Shown here one piece after another: positions 1 to 14,317 of a stretch of 64,000 nucleotides of DNA (position 1 is its first letter; each line of letters starts with the position of its first letter). The DNA lies in NCBI GenBank assembly GCA_946803715.1, contig CAMPET010000053.1:68011-132010 (forward strand). Direction: 5' to 3'. This DNA is from Beroe ovata (lineage: Eukaryota > Ctenophora > Nuda > Beroida > Beroidae). Under the pieces are notes generated by a model that saw only the letters and a list, made by a program, of their open reading frames with translations, was not told the origin of the DNA and did not search any database. The translations under genes were made by a program, and so were the position numbers.

Positions 1-227
1 GTGACGATTTTGCGCGGTGCGCGTGGGAAATTTGGTAAATTTCTCCACAATTTCGTGATCGCGCCCCACAAAGTGACCAAGTGATGAGCCAAACTTGGTG
101 AAAATCGAAAATACGGTTTTGGCCAAAATGCTTGAAAATACGTCCCTCAATAAAACCGTGACCATGGACGACAAATTTAGAGACGTGCGACAAACGTTTT
201 GAATCTGTGTACGTCACGTAATACCAG

Positions 228-359
228 GTTTTGGCTGGAGATGCGGAGGAAGAATACTACAAAGCAGCAGCTCAGGAGAAAACGGATTTCTTCAACAGAA
301 AGAGGAGGAGTGAGAGGGGAGGAAGAGGAGGAAGAGGGAAGAGATACCGGAGGAATTAG
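228..359 (+). CDS. Possible last exon of an Arg/Gly-rich protein (partial)
   Basis: From a 3' splice site (ataccag) an open frame of 43 codons runs to TAG. It begins with an acidic/aromatic stretch (GDAEEEYYKAAAQEKTDFF) and ends in a basic Arg/Gly-rich tail with RGGRGGRGK, a composition typical of RNA-binding RGG tails. The frame has a TAA just upstream of the acceptor, so it cannot extend left without splicing. The rest of the gene lies before the window. The family is not recognised. The alternative is a chance open frame in a purine-rich stretch, since the same DNA is open in another frame as well. Confidence 0.35.
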   Translation, partial: VLAGDAEEEYYKAAAQEKTDFFNRKRRSERGGRGGRGKRYRRN

Positions 360-3300
360 GGAGTCCGTTATGGAGCAGGAATTAGGGAGTCCGTTAGGGA
401 GCAGAGGGAAAAACTCATCCGACAGAATTGAGTCGAGGATTAATCTAATCGGGTTTATGATATCGGAAAATGACACTTTATGACGGAAGCATTTTTATTC
501 AATTCGGGAGAAAATCCTACTAAGAAACTTATGATATCAAAACGAATGTCCAGACGATTTTTCTACGTTGACAGCCCTCTTTTCTCATGATCTATACCGA
601 GCCTTGCTCCAGCCTGTTTATTTTATCCGTTTAACCGTTGCTTGCTGGTAAATGTTTTATCGAATTGATGTTGTCAAGTTTCATAATAATGCATTTTAAT
701 TTATTTGAAAACCCTTCGATTGAATTGTCGAAACTGAAATTCACGATTGCTCCTTCTTAAAATCCTATCAACTGATTGGGAAGTCAGGACCGATTCTTTC
801 AAGGATTTTCCAAATTAACCCAGTAATTGAACCATAATTGGCGTCACAGCAATTGTTATGTCTCTTTTGGTTGAACAGCAAGTCACAACTTGTCACAGAA
901 TAGTCGTCCAACTGTCAGACAATATTATGTTTGACACCTTAACGACCTTTGTTATTCGGAATATGAAGAATTCGGAACTTTAAATACCCTACAATAACAT
1001 AAAACACCTGCTACGCGTCCAAGATTAATTCACAAAGTAAATATACAAATTCTAAGAATTGTGTTAGAATAAGCTCAAGACTTATAAAATCAGTAACTAT
1101 GCTATGATGGATCAATATCAATGTTAATGATATAAACTAGTTTAATCTTTTGTTCGACTTATATTCCCTCAGCTTAAACCGTCTTATGAAAACTGACGTC
1201 AATATTTTGATAAGTTTTTGGGATTCCTTGGGGTTTGACCAGCTAGTTTCTGGGTGGAGGACTCAAACCCTACTGACACCAGCGACTGGCGATCAAAAAT
1301 TGGGATAAGTTTTGTAATTATTTTCGTTCCAAGTTCACAATTACTGTGTGACCAGGTGTGTTATGTTTTATTTTACTGTCAAGATAGGGGCGTGTCAACA
1401 TTACACTAAGTGGAAAATGAAATTTTGTGAACAAAGGGACGGTAACAATTGTAAGTTTGACTACGTAGCATATAATCTTCATTTGTCTCAAGTGTTTATT
1501 TCTGTCCCCTGTCTTTATTTCTGCCTCCCGTCTCTATTTCTGTCTCAAGTCCTCTTGCGAGTGAGATTACAACCCATATTTGGCTTCATTCCAACTTTAT
1601 CCCTTCCTGAATTGTTCCTGATCGTACAAGGTGAAATTGTAATGTAACCCAAACTTTCATATCGAACAGCTCATTCCCGAGAAGTCAGTTCATATCTAGT
1701 CAGCATTCCAGTGAATTCGTGACGTCACCATGATGGAATATATATATCAAATGATGGTGAGGCAACCTATTGTCTCTCAAACACTTTTTCATGGTACTTC
1801 GTGCCTTTGCTCCTTTGAGTGCTACCAAGGGAAGAAAAGGGGCTTTTGTTTACGTGCTGAAAAGAGGCATAGAAACGATATATAACGAGTTGTTATAGCC
1901 ATGGTAATGATTGAAGGTCACGCGTTAGTTCGCGTTAGGGCGGGGAGAGTTTTTCGCAATAAATATTTATATGCGTTACTTTCTTCGTGAAGTGTTTTAG
2001 AATTGATTCATGACAGCAAGTATTAATTGAGTGTCTCAGTCTGGTATAAATCGTGTGAAATCACCCATGCTGATATCGTCGTGATACTTTATACAGTAGC
2101 AGAAATTTTTGGAATGAATCCGATGCAGTTTCTTCGGTTCGACCCATCCACTCAAAAGACAAAAGGATCATAGTGACGCATTTTCTTTTGTCAGACATCG
2201 GCGAATTGTGACCATATACTCCCTTTTTGAACTCGCACTGTAATATGCTCACTCATTCGTTACGTATTTCTGGGAAGCATTGATCCAGGCACCGCCCTTT
2301 CTAATATGAATCGGGTCAGACACTCACTGTCAGATCTGATCTCCGCCTCCATACCATATTCGCACGGATATGTTGAAATTGAGTGTTAGCATTTTGTTAC
2401 CTTAACAAGACGTTTGTAATTTCATGGAGGTCATCAGGCTTTGATCATCCGCGAATTCGAGCTACTATTTTGTTACTATTTCCCCAATGAGGCGATTGCA
2501 GATATTTTGATCAACAAATATAATCAAAAATAACGAATATAATGAAAAATTGAGTTAACTTTGAGCCAGATGTTCATCATAAAATTCATATACTCAGTGC
2601 TCGGGCACAACAACTAACATTGAAATAGAGAGAGTTTAAGCAGTAAGCACTCTTTCCTCTGGAAAAGAGGGCGTATGAGGAGCTGTGTTTTACGTGTGTA
2701 CAATAGACCAGCGCTATTGTTTTTACTTCATGTGGAATGTAGGGGTTGTGCTCTTTATAATCACTTCCATGGTTATTGTAATTCAGTCGCGGGTTTTCAT
2801 ACCAATTGTTCTTGCTTCTCTTCATTAATTTGGTTCCTGGATCTTCGCAGAATATATGATGTGATGACTGATGGTTTGTGACAATATCGTTCAAGCATAA
2901 TGCCATTAATGTGGGCGCGTGTTTTCCAAATAAAAATGAAAGTCCGCTGTCCAGTACAAATTGCTTGTTCTAATCAACGCAAATATTTCAGCTTTTAACC
3001 AATATAACATACGCTCCTTCATGATTCAGACAGTAGCGAATTGTATTTGTATAGCACTAGTGTTATTCGAGAAAAATTCTTTTATCCCTTGTAAAATAAC
3101 TGACTGAAATAGGTACACATTCTCTCACATTCTTTATTTCAATTTTCACGCGACCCTTTGTCTTTAAGTGTGATTTTGATGTTAATTAGGCATCTAGTGC
3201 CGCAGTCCACGTCTTAGTACTTAAAGTTATACCATGACTACATCCCAAACGATAGATCTTTTGCATTGTTAACTCCTAATCTCTTGGAATATACTATTCA

Positions 3301-6050
3301 TCTTTATTTTCTCTTTATTATTAAGTTGATTCTTCTGCTTTATCTTGGGATGATACATATTAGTTCAATGAGGTTCAGTCATGACCAATTATCATATGTG
3401 CACTGAATCATTAATAACTATAGTTGGCATGCTATCAAGGTAGAAGGGAGAGAGATGTGGAGAGATGAATGTTAGATTTGCTCGTGAATATTTCCTCCTC
3501 ATGTCGTTAAATCTTGAATATGAGCAGATATTCATTTCTCAAATTTTTCGATTTACTCATGCCACAGTTTTCGAGGGATACAAAATAGCTTTCAGTGTTA
3601 ATATGTTGGCCTCCAAGTCCATTGTATTCCCATTCCCTAGTAGTTGAATATATCAAACTTCTGTTACTTCACCATATGGCTCAAATAAGATCGGGCCATG
3701 CTGAGGGACTTCGGGAAAAAGGGCGACTAGTGACGTCATCATAGCGGCCAGGAAATGCATGATTAGGCAATGATTTCGAAAGAATGGATCAGCATGAAGA
3801 GCTGTACACACGCACCCCCTGATATAACTATATATTAGGTGTGGGCTAGCTTTGTCTGTGTTAGATATTGCTCAGTCATTGGCTTCCTCTCACCAAGGCA
3901 ATGACAAGCTCAGTACGCGTGATGTACACAAACCACAACTTGGAAGCTTTGTAATTCGGGCAAATTGTTTGTACCCATTATACATGATAGGTTCACAATT
4001 CATTCCTCAATCCTGACAGTAAAGCAGTTGGGTTGTTATGGCAATTTTTTGTCATGGTCTACCGTATGTCATCGTTATCTATATCAACTTTCACCATGGT
4101 CCATTTTCATCAAGGTTTTTGTCTTTAATGGAGCGTTGAATGGTCAACCATTGGATGATCGTGCCTCTTTTGTCCAAACTTCATATAGTTAAAAGATATT
4201 ACCGTGCTTTGATATCGTGAAATTATCGGCTTCTTGCGAATCGTTAGCACATTGTTCCATATGATTCATTGCATGGCTTCATGGTCTCTGATCTCTAATC
4301 ATCACTGATAAAATCAACTATATTTGCACCAAATATGTCTGATTGGATCTACTGCACCATGAGGTCTTGCAAATGAATTAAGATCAGAACTTCTAGAATA
4401 TATGAGATGGTGATAAAATAGCTAGAGTCTTGTGATAGTCATAGAGGGTCCCTCTAACTCTAAGAGGGCACTCATGCTTGACACCTAAATGTGCTTTTTG
4501 CAGTAACTCATGGTCGCGTATTAAGGAGCATATTGGCAGTAAATCTGTGCCTATATGTTATTGATTATGGTCACTGGTGGCGGTTATGTTTTGTGCTTTT
4601 GGTGCGCTAAATTCGTATTGTGGCTTGTAATTTCGCACTTCATAGTTCGCCTTATTATCCGCAGAGTAGCGGTTTCAGGCAAGACATTTATTTTCAAAGA
4701 ATATGATGAACTGCAATTTCTTTGTCACCATTTCATTTTCATAACTTTGAATTTTTTTGGAATATCTAGGAAGATTTCGTATTACCATGATGAATTATCG
4801 CCTCCAATAACAATGGTCTCTGCATAGCTGAAGGAGGCAGTGACTCTAAATTTGGCAATTATAGCCTTCACCCTTCAATAAGTCATCAGAATGGTGTCTG
4901 AAGAGCTGCACTTACCCAGATGTTGCCTGCGGACTATATAAATTTATCCCTGTTCCTCATAACTAGTGTCATATTATGACACTAGACAGCTACTGCAGAC
5001 AATTTACTTTCAGTGAAGTTATGCAGCCCATATATTATGCAGTTCAACTTATATCAATTTCAATCTATGTCGGGTACCTTACAGTACGGAACTTATGTTT
5101 TTAGTCTGGGTGGTGGCCAGCATCAAGTTTATCCTGAAACCTGACGTATTGCACCCGTGGGACCTTGTGGTTTACCAGTTCAAAACATACGCTGATCCAC
5201 TATAAATTGGTTTGCCATGCCTGCAGACGTTAACTGACGTATGAAAATAGGGATATTTCCCCAACAAATATCTCTGTCAATCGTATAACCATGCAGCTGG
5301 ATTTTCCAGCTTAATATTTTATTCCTTAAATTATGGTTGATTTTCATTCTCAACCAATTTGTCTGTGATGATAGTTGCATCTCTAGCTTCGTCTGGCATG
5401 AGGTAATCCAATGGGCATCCCATAGGTAGCTTATATAAGACGAAATTTCAACCTTGAAAGGTCGTTCATTAGATTGATTTTTGCAATTTACTCTGTGCGA
5501 TCTCGATCTTCACATGTCATAATGTCATATGAGCTCATTGTCTAGTAAATTGCATACCGTCATAATTGGGCATTTAAATGTTGCTGTCACTTTCACAGCA
5601 TTACTATTCTGCATAACATAATATTTTCGAAGATGCAAATGTTGACACCCATCCATAATAATCTAACCTGATCGATAAACAGCGCTCCTGTTCTCTCCTG
5701 ATACCTAAAGTTTCTATTTTTTGTGGTTATCTCGAGTGATAACAGTTGATATCTTACCTCCTGAAGTAGCTGAGAAAGCAGCCGCAGTATTTCATCCCGG
5801 CCGATCCAGCACAAAGAGAGACCGAGAAAACATCGGTGTAGCATCCAGATTCACAGTTTAGGTGAGTGTTATCGGAAAGATGATTTACTTGGACCCGCTT
5901 ATGGGAGACGGACCGAGAATCTCAAACTTGTGGTCCTTAGAATCTCAAACTTGTGGCCCTTGGAACATTTGAGTTCTTGATGCTTTTCAAACCATATTTG
6001 CACTACTAGGTATTAAGTAAACACGGTATTAGAGGACCAGCAATCAGAAG
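360..6050. other. No recognisable gene
   Basis: AT-rich sequence with only short open frames and no convincing splice-bounded coding exon on either strand. A purine-rich repeat of the type gggagtccgtta/ggagcaggaatta lies at about 358-405. A pyrimidine-rich minisatellite of about 20 bp per unit (tttatttctgtc-type, three copies) lies at about 1494-1550 and accounts for the open frame there. Confidence 0.6.
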
Positions 6051-6828
6051 ATGTTGATATTCCAAGTACTCTCACTAAGTCTAGTCGTCATGGGAACGCT
6101 CTGCAGTTCCGAAGATGCTATGACACTCGATGATCTCTTTCAGGATTCTAATCAGGTTAAGCTCATCAATTGACGGCAATCATCACTCATTTCATCGTCA
6201 ACGTTTCAAGTAAGTTCATTACTTAAGAGCTCATCTCTTGAGCAGGTAGTCATCACTTAAGCCTCAACTTCTCATCACTGTAAAGTGCTCTTTACTAGTA
6301 ATTCACATCGATATAAACTCTGCAGATAGACATAGATACAAGATCCAGTTCAGGCTGTGACGTATACAGAACTGTGGATGAAATAGATGGGGTAGGCTCA
6401 TGCTATGAGTTCTGGTGGAATAAGTATTCCTGTACGTCATACTACACCGAGACTAGCTATGACAACGCTATTTCAAGTGAGTTGGACATGAAATATAAAT
6501 GGGACGTTATACTGAATTTCATAGTTACTGTGGTAACGATGAATGTTGTCATGGCGCAACGTGACACCAGCCTCACGTACCAAATGGTGGGGTCACGAAA
6601 TCGCCCTGACACCATGGACCATGGTACTATTATAGATAGCTGCTATAACAACACCATGTGACTACTCACTTAATTTCCCCAGAGTGCGGAACTGTTAAGA
6701 GCAACTGTGGAACACTACTTATTGACACCAGTGGTGCTACTACGAAATATATAAACACATGTTGCAAGGCATTGTACTGTGATGCGTTCAACCACAGTCT
6801 TTCTGTAATACTGGACATATTGGCTTAA
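6051..6828 (+). CDS. Ly6/uPAR-like cysteine-rich secreted or GPI-type protein, three exons
   Basis: Exons 6051-6155, 6326-6476 and 6683-6828 join in phase (0, then 1) to give a complete 133-residue protein. Residues 1-19 form a signal peptide (MLIFQVLSLSLVVMGTLCSS). The mature part has spaced cysteines (SGCDVYR, GSCYEFWW, YSCTSYY, KCGTVKSNCGT) and ends with CCKALYCDAFN, close to the CCxxxxCN signature that closes three-finger Ly6/uPAR domains. A short hydrophobic tail (SLSVILDILA) follows directly, as in GPI-anchored members. Known members are surface or secreted modulators of receptors; that role is inferred from the fold only. The ATG is the first in frame before the signal peptide, and the donors are GTTAAG and GTGAGT. 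The cysteine pattern is incomplete relative to ten-cysteine Ly6 domains, so another small disulfide-rich family is possible. Confidence 0.75.
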
Positions 6829-8122
6829 TTGTCCAATTAGTATCGAATAGCATCAGAAATATCCTCTATTTCCCTGACACTAATTGGGTATGTGCGAAGA
6901 CGTCATACTTAATGTGAAGTTGCAGAGATGAAAAATGATCTTTCCAGTTGCTGCTGATATAAACGCCCACTGCTTTTGATAAATCCCTGAGTCCTGATAC
7001 TGCATTTTGTGGCTACCCTTTGCTTTTGGTTATTCAGTGTGAGTTCTACTAAATGTTCTATTTTGGTCCCCTAATTTTTGCTGCAACTCCATGCCAAATT
7101 TCATCACTGGTCACCGAGTGATTGATTATGTAAATTAAGTAGTGTAAAATAGCATTATTTGACGCAATTTAATTTTAATTTGATTTCAGAGCACAAATTG
7201 TGTTGGCTTTCGTGTCAGATAGGTATCAGATACATGGAGGATGAATCAATAGCTAGTGACAAACTCAAACTTGAATCAGTTAATCACAAACTTCTATAAC
7301 CATGATTTGCTTTCTATCATGGAACCTAGGCTAATTGAGATTAGCTTATGTAAGAAAAAAAGTTATCTCCATAATGACTCCCGAAAATTGTCCAAATATA
7401 TACCTGTTCTTATCATTCAGTCAAACTTGAAGTGGTTATCATAATTTTGGTCAAACTCCTTTTGGATGAAAGTCCTCTTTGGACAAAACTGCTCTTAAAA
7501 CATAAAATCAATTATCGATTCCTCCAAGAGTCTATGATTTCATATGCAAATCTTATGAATATTAGCAATAAAATGTAAGGCATAATATGAAATTTGTTTC
7601 TATCAGTATGTCGTTGAGTATGATAAATCAAAGTTCCTAAAGTCAAAATTCAAATAACATCAATTGATTACATTTGCTTCACTCTAAAGAGTAAATAACC
7701 AAAAATTAATCTATCTCTACTCTCCTCATTAAACAACCAATCCAATTCCTTTATGACAGAGTAGTCAGATTTTGATTGGGTCACAGTACAGAGCTGGAGA
7801 CATAGCCTCCGGTTTTTTGTCACTTCCACTTTGTTCAATATTTGAAAGTAAAATCATACATTCCATCAGATTTAAGAATTCCATCCTTATGCCAGAAAAT
7901 TACTTTTTTGATTTTTGGTTAGATTAACTATAATACAATTACTTTAACTAGGTTCTACTACAAATCATGTTACACACAAAAATAATTCCTCTAGCTAAGC
8001 TAATAGTCTAAAACTGTTTATATTCTGGTACATACATTTCATATGTACCCTTAAACAACACTCTCATCGTCCGCGAAAGATTTTAAAGTCAGTTTTTGGT
8101 TTTAATTTGTTCTAAAATATAC

Positions 8123-8192
8123 AGTAGTGGATTGATGAACCTCCATCATATAATATCAACTGTTGAATTATATGATGGAGTTATTAATCCGG
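8123..8192. repeat. Foldback of about 25-bp arms
   Basis: The arms ggattgatgaacctccatcatataat and attatatgatggagttattaatcc are imperfect reverse complements around a short loop (atcaactgttga). This fits a small MITE-like or hairpin element. No target duplication was identified. Confidence 0.55.
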
Positions 8193-8215
8193 TGCATTAC
8201 CAAAACTGATATGTG

Positions 8216-8240
8216 CTCTATCTCTCTCTCTCTCTCTCTG
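8216..8240. repeat. (TC)n microsatellite
   Basis: About eleven TC/CT dinucleotide units in a row, just downstream of the 3' end of the minus-strand gene. Confidence 0.9.
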
Positions 8241-8270
8241 ATATCTCTGTTCATCGCATGTACACTTTCC

Positions 8271-8726
8271 TCACCCATCCAAAGCTAGTCTTTTCCTCCT
8301 CTCCAATTTCCTCTCCCTACCCTCTTCCCCCTTGTCAATATCCTCTAACTCCTCATTGAAAAACCCCGCTTCCCGCCTTTCGAGGGGGAATGTGTTGCTG
8401 TCCACGAGGTCTTCCTGATTCTCAGTGTCACGTGGGAACTCATATCCGTTATTCTCATAGTAGGGAGTTCCCTGGAGGAGTCAATATATGGGGAAGTTTA
8501 AATACAAGGAAATATTTTAATGGATGAAATCAGCATGAAAAGTAGGGAATGTTACATGATTTCAAGGACTGTATGATTACCGTGAAAGTTGCAATGACTT
8601 TGCTGTCGATTTCATAGGCTTCTCTGGCAGATTCTGGGTGGGTCTGGCCCTCTGGGGGCGGGGCTCGAGTGAAGAAAGCATTGAATTTGATCCGGTAAGT
8701 GTAGACGTTGTATACCCTTGATGCAG
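8271..8726 (-). CDS. Last two exons of an unrecognised gene (5' part not found)
   Basis: Exon 8581-8726 (acceptor after ctgtattacag, donor GTAATC) and terminal exon 8271-8471 (acceptor ccctccag, stop TGA) join at phase 0 and give about 114 residues with no stop. The first part reads YNVYTYRIKFNAFFT followed by APPPEGQ. The second starts GTPYYENNGYEF and ends in a charged helix-like tail (EELEDIDKG, then KLERRKRLALDG). The product ends in a mixed acidic/basic cytosolic-looking segment without cysteines or membrane spans. The upstream exon must end with one base of a split codon and was not located on the minus strand between 8.8 and 14 kb. The family is not recognised. Confidence 0.6.
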
Positions 8727-11700
8727 CTGTAATACAGGGAATGTCAGGATGTATTTAGGACTGGTGGTTGCATTCCTGGTAGACACCACACTGTCTGTAC
8801 ATACAACCGAAAGTTGAAAAATTGAAGTGTCCAGAAGCATTATATTACGTACCTACATTAATTCATCCACACTGGGCATATTCTCAGTGGACATATTCTC
8901 AGTGGACAACTCGAGCTATGTCCAATTACAACTTAACTCACTTGGCAAGGGCGCTCCACGTATCTCAAGCAGTAGAAAACTCGACATTAAGAAGAGTAGA
9001 GATACACCACAGAACATAGTTTGTATATGGTAGGAGCTAAGAGCAAGGAAATGTTGTTTAATCAAATATGCTGGTCTTGAAATATAGAGATAAGTCATTC
9101 AATTGAAAGGTGGCAAACGGCATATTTTATTGGTCTTAATAATAATAACTATTGGTCCAAATAGCAAGAAAACATGCTTTATATACTGATTGCATGTTGA
9201 GATAAGCTGCAGAAATTAACTTGCAAAAATCATCAAAAAGGCACGAAAATTATGTGACACTGTGACAGAAGCGAGGAAGCATCACTCGATTATTGAAGTG
9301 TATCGTGCGACATTTCAGAATTCTAGAAAGATGATTTCTAGAACTTTTTCTTCAGAGAGGACCGAACGTATAACATAATTTAGAATTTGTCGCCTCAAAT
9401 ATTGAAACTGGTTTGCACTCTAGCTCAAATTGATTAAATAAGCCCTTAAACCTGGCTTATCGGACACATACTTTGCTCCGTCACAAAGTTATTTTCACTG
9501 AAGTGGGTTGTAAAGAATTAATTGCCCTTATCAATTTCCAATTATCTGCCAAAGGCGTGGGAAAAATTTGTTATTGGATTCCATGAACCGTAGCGGAATT
9601 TCAAATTCAAAGATAAGTTTGTTCATATGTATCGATTTGCATCCTATATAATTCCCCGTATGGGTTACATTTTGTGGGCTGATTTTAAACTGGGAATAAG
9701 ATAACTCAGATAAACCAATGTTTTCTATTAGATCCGGAATTGGGGCGCCCCTAACGAAACAAGACAAGCTGAAACTTAGTGCTCGATCACATTCCAGCTT
9801 TGGTAATACTACAGAACAGCTTAATACAACTGAGAGATATTGCAAGTGCAATAACCGATAGGTACCTACTGCTGTTGTTTGAACTTTTATAATATGTTAC
9901 ATCTCAAATCGAGTGTCGGCCGGACTTTTGAATCATCTCCGAAAATTCCTAGCAATAATTAGAGGCGATAATTTTCCACCTGCTGCGGATACAGTATAGC
10001 AGTATAGACTCAGAATGTTCGTTGATATATGGATTATTGATTTATCAGTCGAAATTTGAAACTAAGTTTCTCGAAATTTATATTTTTGAGCCGTGATTAG
10101 CAGTGCCCATGTGATTTCATGAATTAACACCTTGACTCGGAGCTAAATTTAGATGATATAAGAGCGGTTAGGGATAAGAAATTTGCACCTCAAGGTATTT
10201 CCGCGCTAACCGTTTCAAGGTTTCCTGACTGTTAGATATATTTACAGGAAGAGAAGCTGATGAATCATTAGGTATCAACACAGAAGCTATAGGAGGTCTC
10301 TGCTAAAATGAATCTTAAGTTAGGCTGTTAGAGTGTTAGATCTCTTGTTGAATTTGTATTCGATACAAATTGCAACTTTACAGGATTATTCAATTCCGAC
10401 TCTCCTGTGGAAAAAAGAACTGGAAAATAATGAACGGGTTACAAGATGAATTCAAATGTTCAGTTTGAAATGTTTCATTCAACACTTCCTCTTTACAATA
10501 TAATCGTGGATTATATTCACTATTCAGCCTTTAATCTTTACAGCCATATACAGACCACCGGGTTTCTGCATAAAGTTATAATTCATCGACAGGGGAAAAG
10601 AGTTATCAGCACTATACTGGCTAGCTTGTTTGAAACTTCTGTGATACTGATACCAACTACCAAGTAGTTAGTGGAAATTCTCAGAAAGTGAATGAGCGAC
10701 CTCACATATTTGTACCTATAATTCGCACATTGCAGATATGTCCAGATCAGAAACCCCCGTATATTATTGTGGCAGTTCAGAAAAGTAACAAATTCAAAAT
10801 CGAGGAAGTGTAAAATGCTCACAACGAAATTGTTGCAATTTCAGTATCTATGCGTGGTAATTCGGTGACATTTCAACACGTACAAAGCCTGTTAATTCTA
10901 GCTGCTATCTACAGAGCGTTGCAGAGTGTCGGGATATACAACTGCCAGCTTGAGCTTCCGGCTCTACAGCAACACCTCCGACACAATTCACCCCTTCCGG
11001 GTTCTATATATCACAGTAGCAATTTCCTAGTAATTACCCCACGACTCCCACTCTTCAGCTTATCACTCAGACACACTACCACACTATGCTTACAGATGAG
11101 AAGGGGAGAAATTTAACTTATAGTTACGGAAATTAGAAACAATCTATATTTACTGGAGTGTTTCCTACAAGTCCTGTTGTAGGAGCATGAGGGAAGTTTT
11201 ATAAATTTCATCACAAATTAAAGTTGGGAGTTTCATTAGAAAATTGCAGGGTGGACCCGGAAACTGCATCTCATTCATTCCTTGGGGTGGTATATTCACA
11301 GAGGTTACGAGAATTGTTATAGACCCAACTGTCTCTAGGCATGCAGATCTGTGAAGGATCTTTACTTCATTGAAGATTGATTCTACAGCAGCAGAAAGCA
11401 AAAAAGTAGGATTGAGCTTAGATAAGCGTCGGTGGGTCAAGAATCAAGAGAAGGACGCCCATGAAACATATGGTTCGCCACAAAAAGTACCTATTTATAT
11501 GTTATGGATTGTGGTATCTAAGGCCACAATAGGATCAACTGCAGAAATATTTGGTGGATTTGATCTCGAGCTGCACTAAGACACTTTCCGGATTATGGAA
11601 ACTGGGTAATCGATCATTAGCCCACTTTGACAGGTGTGGCTGTGATGTCAAGCTAGTGTGATGTCAAAAGAGGTGCGATACTATTGATTATTTAGCAGGT

Positions 11701-14317
11701 ATGAACAATGGTTTGTGTGTTTATAATTTTGGTGGCTCATGACAAAAATCGATTTTATGATCGGCAGGGAAATTTTATTGTCGAATCCAGGATTTGCAGG
11801 TGTTTGATGATCATGACGGGGAGAATCCGGAATCTTGAAAGCAACATCACAGAAGTGTGACTGAAATGTCATCCTACTTTCCTCTGTGGCCTGTTGTATG
11901 TTCTATAGTAAGTTTACTGATCATATTTTATCATGATTGATTTTACGACATTGAGATGTCTCATTGGATCCTTGTGATAATATCTAGTAGAGAGATAAAA
12001 AACAGCAAAATATTAGTCCCCTTAATTATACTATGTCCCTAAAATCATATTTTTCAGAGAGGATGCAATTAAAGTTCCTGTGACCCCTGGAATTCATTAG
12101 AAGTGTTCTAACTTCTACCTATATAATTGGAATTTGACACTTGGTAAATTTCTTTCACGCTGGATTTTATTATGTGTATGTACCTAACCATTTTTTTCGG
12201 TTTTTCATGTGAACTGTGATAAGACTGATATCTTATTTCTTGTCTTGTTCAGCTGTTGTGCCTGCTATTGTGGATGGGATCGACTGGTATCTACAATGTA
12301 TGGAGCTGGATCATACCATCATGTGTCTAGCCTTTCTCAAGACTTGTTTGAGGTATCTAAATTAATCTAGAAAACTATTTTACCTGATTCTGTTCCACTT
12401 ACTTTACTAAATCATTTTTTTGGTACGCGAAAAAGGTAGTGCGACTGAGATGTGGAGAATAAAATCAAGTTTATAAACAACAAATATCACAAGATAGTTA
12501 TTGTATGAGACTATGGTAGAGATTTAATGTAAGAGAAAGCAACTATAGTGTCCGTGACGAAGTTGATTATAACAGTTCACAAACCTAGTAGCAGCTGGTA
12601 TGGAACACATTACAATACCACACCCCTTGCAGTAAGGGGTATTTTAATAAGATGCATGGCTTCAGCGAGATAAAGTAACTTTGAACTAGCAGGAATATTT
12701 GTTGTGAAGATTCCTGAGTAGCATGAACTATGCCATAGAAATTCAAATCAGATACTGAATAATCGCCAAGAATAGCAGTTCTACACTTCTACATGGTAAG
12801 GCGTTATAGAGAGCCAGGTGAAACAAATTTATGTAATTGGATGTAATTATGACGGTTGAAGCGACCGCGGTATGGATAACAAGCCTTGTAAAAACTTAAT
12901 AAGCTTCCTGGTCAAAGAAATTAGAATCAGAATTTTGTGACATGTGCTGACAATTATTATCATTGATACCGAAAGCACGATGATTGTTTTTATTTGGATG
13001 TGCAGTAAATTCGTTCTGGATTCAGTAGAACATGCAAGAATTTTCTTTAACTGAGATGGGAGTTTGAAAAACGTTTGGGTATGTTAGTATATTACTTTAA
13101 TAATTAGTGCCTCAAGTAGACACTTGAAGTATAAAGCTGTTATGTGTAACTGTAAATCCAACTCAAGTACCCTCATTGATCAATAATTGTTGTTTGTCAA
13201 ATTAACCGGAATGGTCAGTGACATAATCAGAAGAGAATTAAGCACCACTTTTTAGTGTCTGATTGGCCTAAGCACGATGCACTTTTCATGATGAATGGAG
13301 TATATCATGCAGTCTAGTTTTTTCACAATATTTTGACACATCGCGACTCACTGACACAATATATTGTATGGTCTATCATGACTCTGATTGTTCATACAAC
13401 ATATTGTCCACGTGCCCTTTGCACGCAATTCATCTTGTCATTTTGATATTACATGGTAAGCATGCGTGGTGAAAACTGGAGAGTTGAACTTTCAAAACAC
13501 TATTTTCTCTATCTTTCCAATGTAGATGTACCTCTTAGATCTAGTACTTCATAGAAAACCTGATTTTTCACAAGCCATTATTGTGCCCATCATTTGGATT
13601 ATGCAAAATTGCTCAACACAGATACACGTTACACACAAATTTTACAATTTTCTCACCTTTTATTAGGGGTCAACTCAGTAAAAGCTGCATTCTGGCTCAT
13701 ATACAGATCTACTCGATGCAGTATCATTCCCCCATCGCCTTGGTACGCACATTGCCTTGCGTACGCAACATTTGCTAAATTCTTTGCCGAGCTGTAGCAA
13801 ATTTTTACCGAAAGACTTGAATACATCCACAACGTGATATATTTATGATAGCTCTTGTCAAAAGTTATGCATGACGTTATATTTTCGACAAGCTCTTGGC
13901 ACATACGCTTCCCAACTTTTCTGCACAAATTTGCTCGGTTGGCTTTTGTAATTTGGAAATAAACACATAATTGACAATTGTGCTCGGTATAATGCCATCA
14001 CTTCATTCTAGACCGTTATAGCTGTCGGAATCATATGCGCAATAGCAATCATTGATACTTGTGACCCATGAGATCATGTGATGTGCTGGCGAACTCTGAC
14101 TTCCTAGAGATTTGAGTACGAATTATGTTGGAATAAGATAGCTTACTGCAGACTCCACACTAATCTCCGCCGGAATAATTTGCAGCAAGAATTGTGCTTG
14201 CGTCCCCGTTAGGCTTGCCATAAGCTCAACTCCCTTGCAAAGACATCTTTCGTTTAAATTCCTCGGTTTTCATATTTTAGCACTTTATAATTGATCCAAT
14301 TATACTTCTCCAGACAG
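8727..14317. other. No convincing gene
   Basis: Several short open stretches sit behind plausible acceptors: 9736-9861 and 8956-9033 on plus, which share a GAP-x-Lys/Arg-rich look; 10915-11031 on plus; 11393-11500 on plus; and a hydrophobic 25-residue stretch at 12253-12330 on plus. None has both a good acceptor and a good donor or in-phase partner exons, so they are not called as genes. Confidence 0.5.

Larger units (their letters stand above)
6829..8270. other. AT-rich spacer between two convergent genes
   Basis: No coding exon seen on either strand. It holds a small foldback and a TC microsatellite near its right end, listed separately. Confidence 0.55.

Noticed and set aside
10915-11031. 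Acceptor followed by about 37 codons to a stop (plus)
   Set aside because: It reads plausibly as a terminal exon, but no upstream exon in the needed phase was found.
12253-12330. Acceptor followed by a hydrophobic 25-codon end (plus)
   Set aside because: Too short to support alone; hydrophobic frames are common in T-rich DNA.
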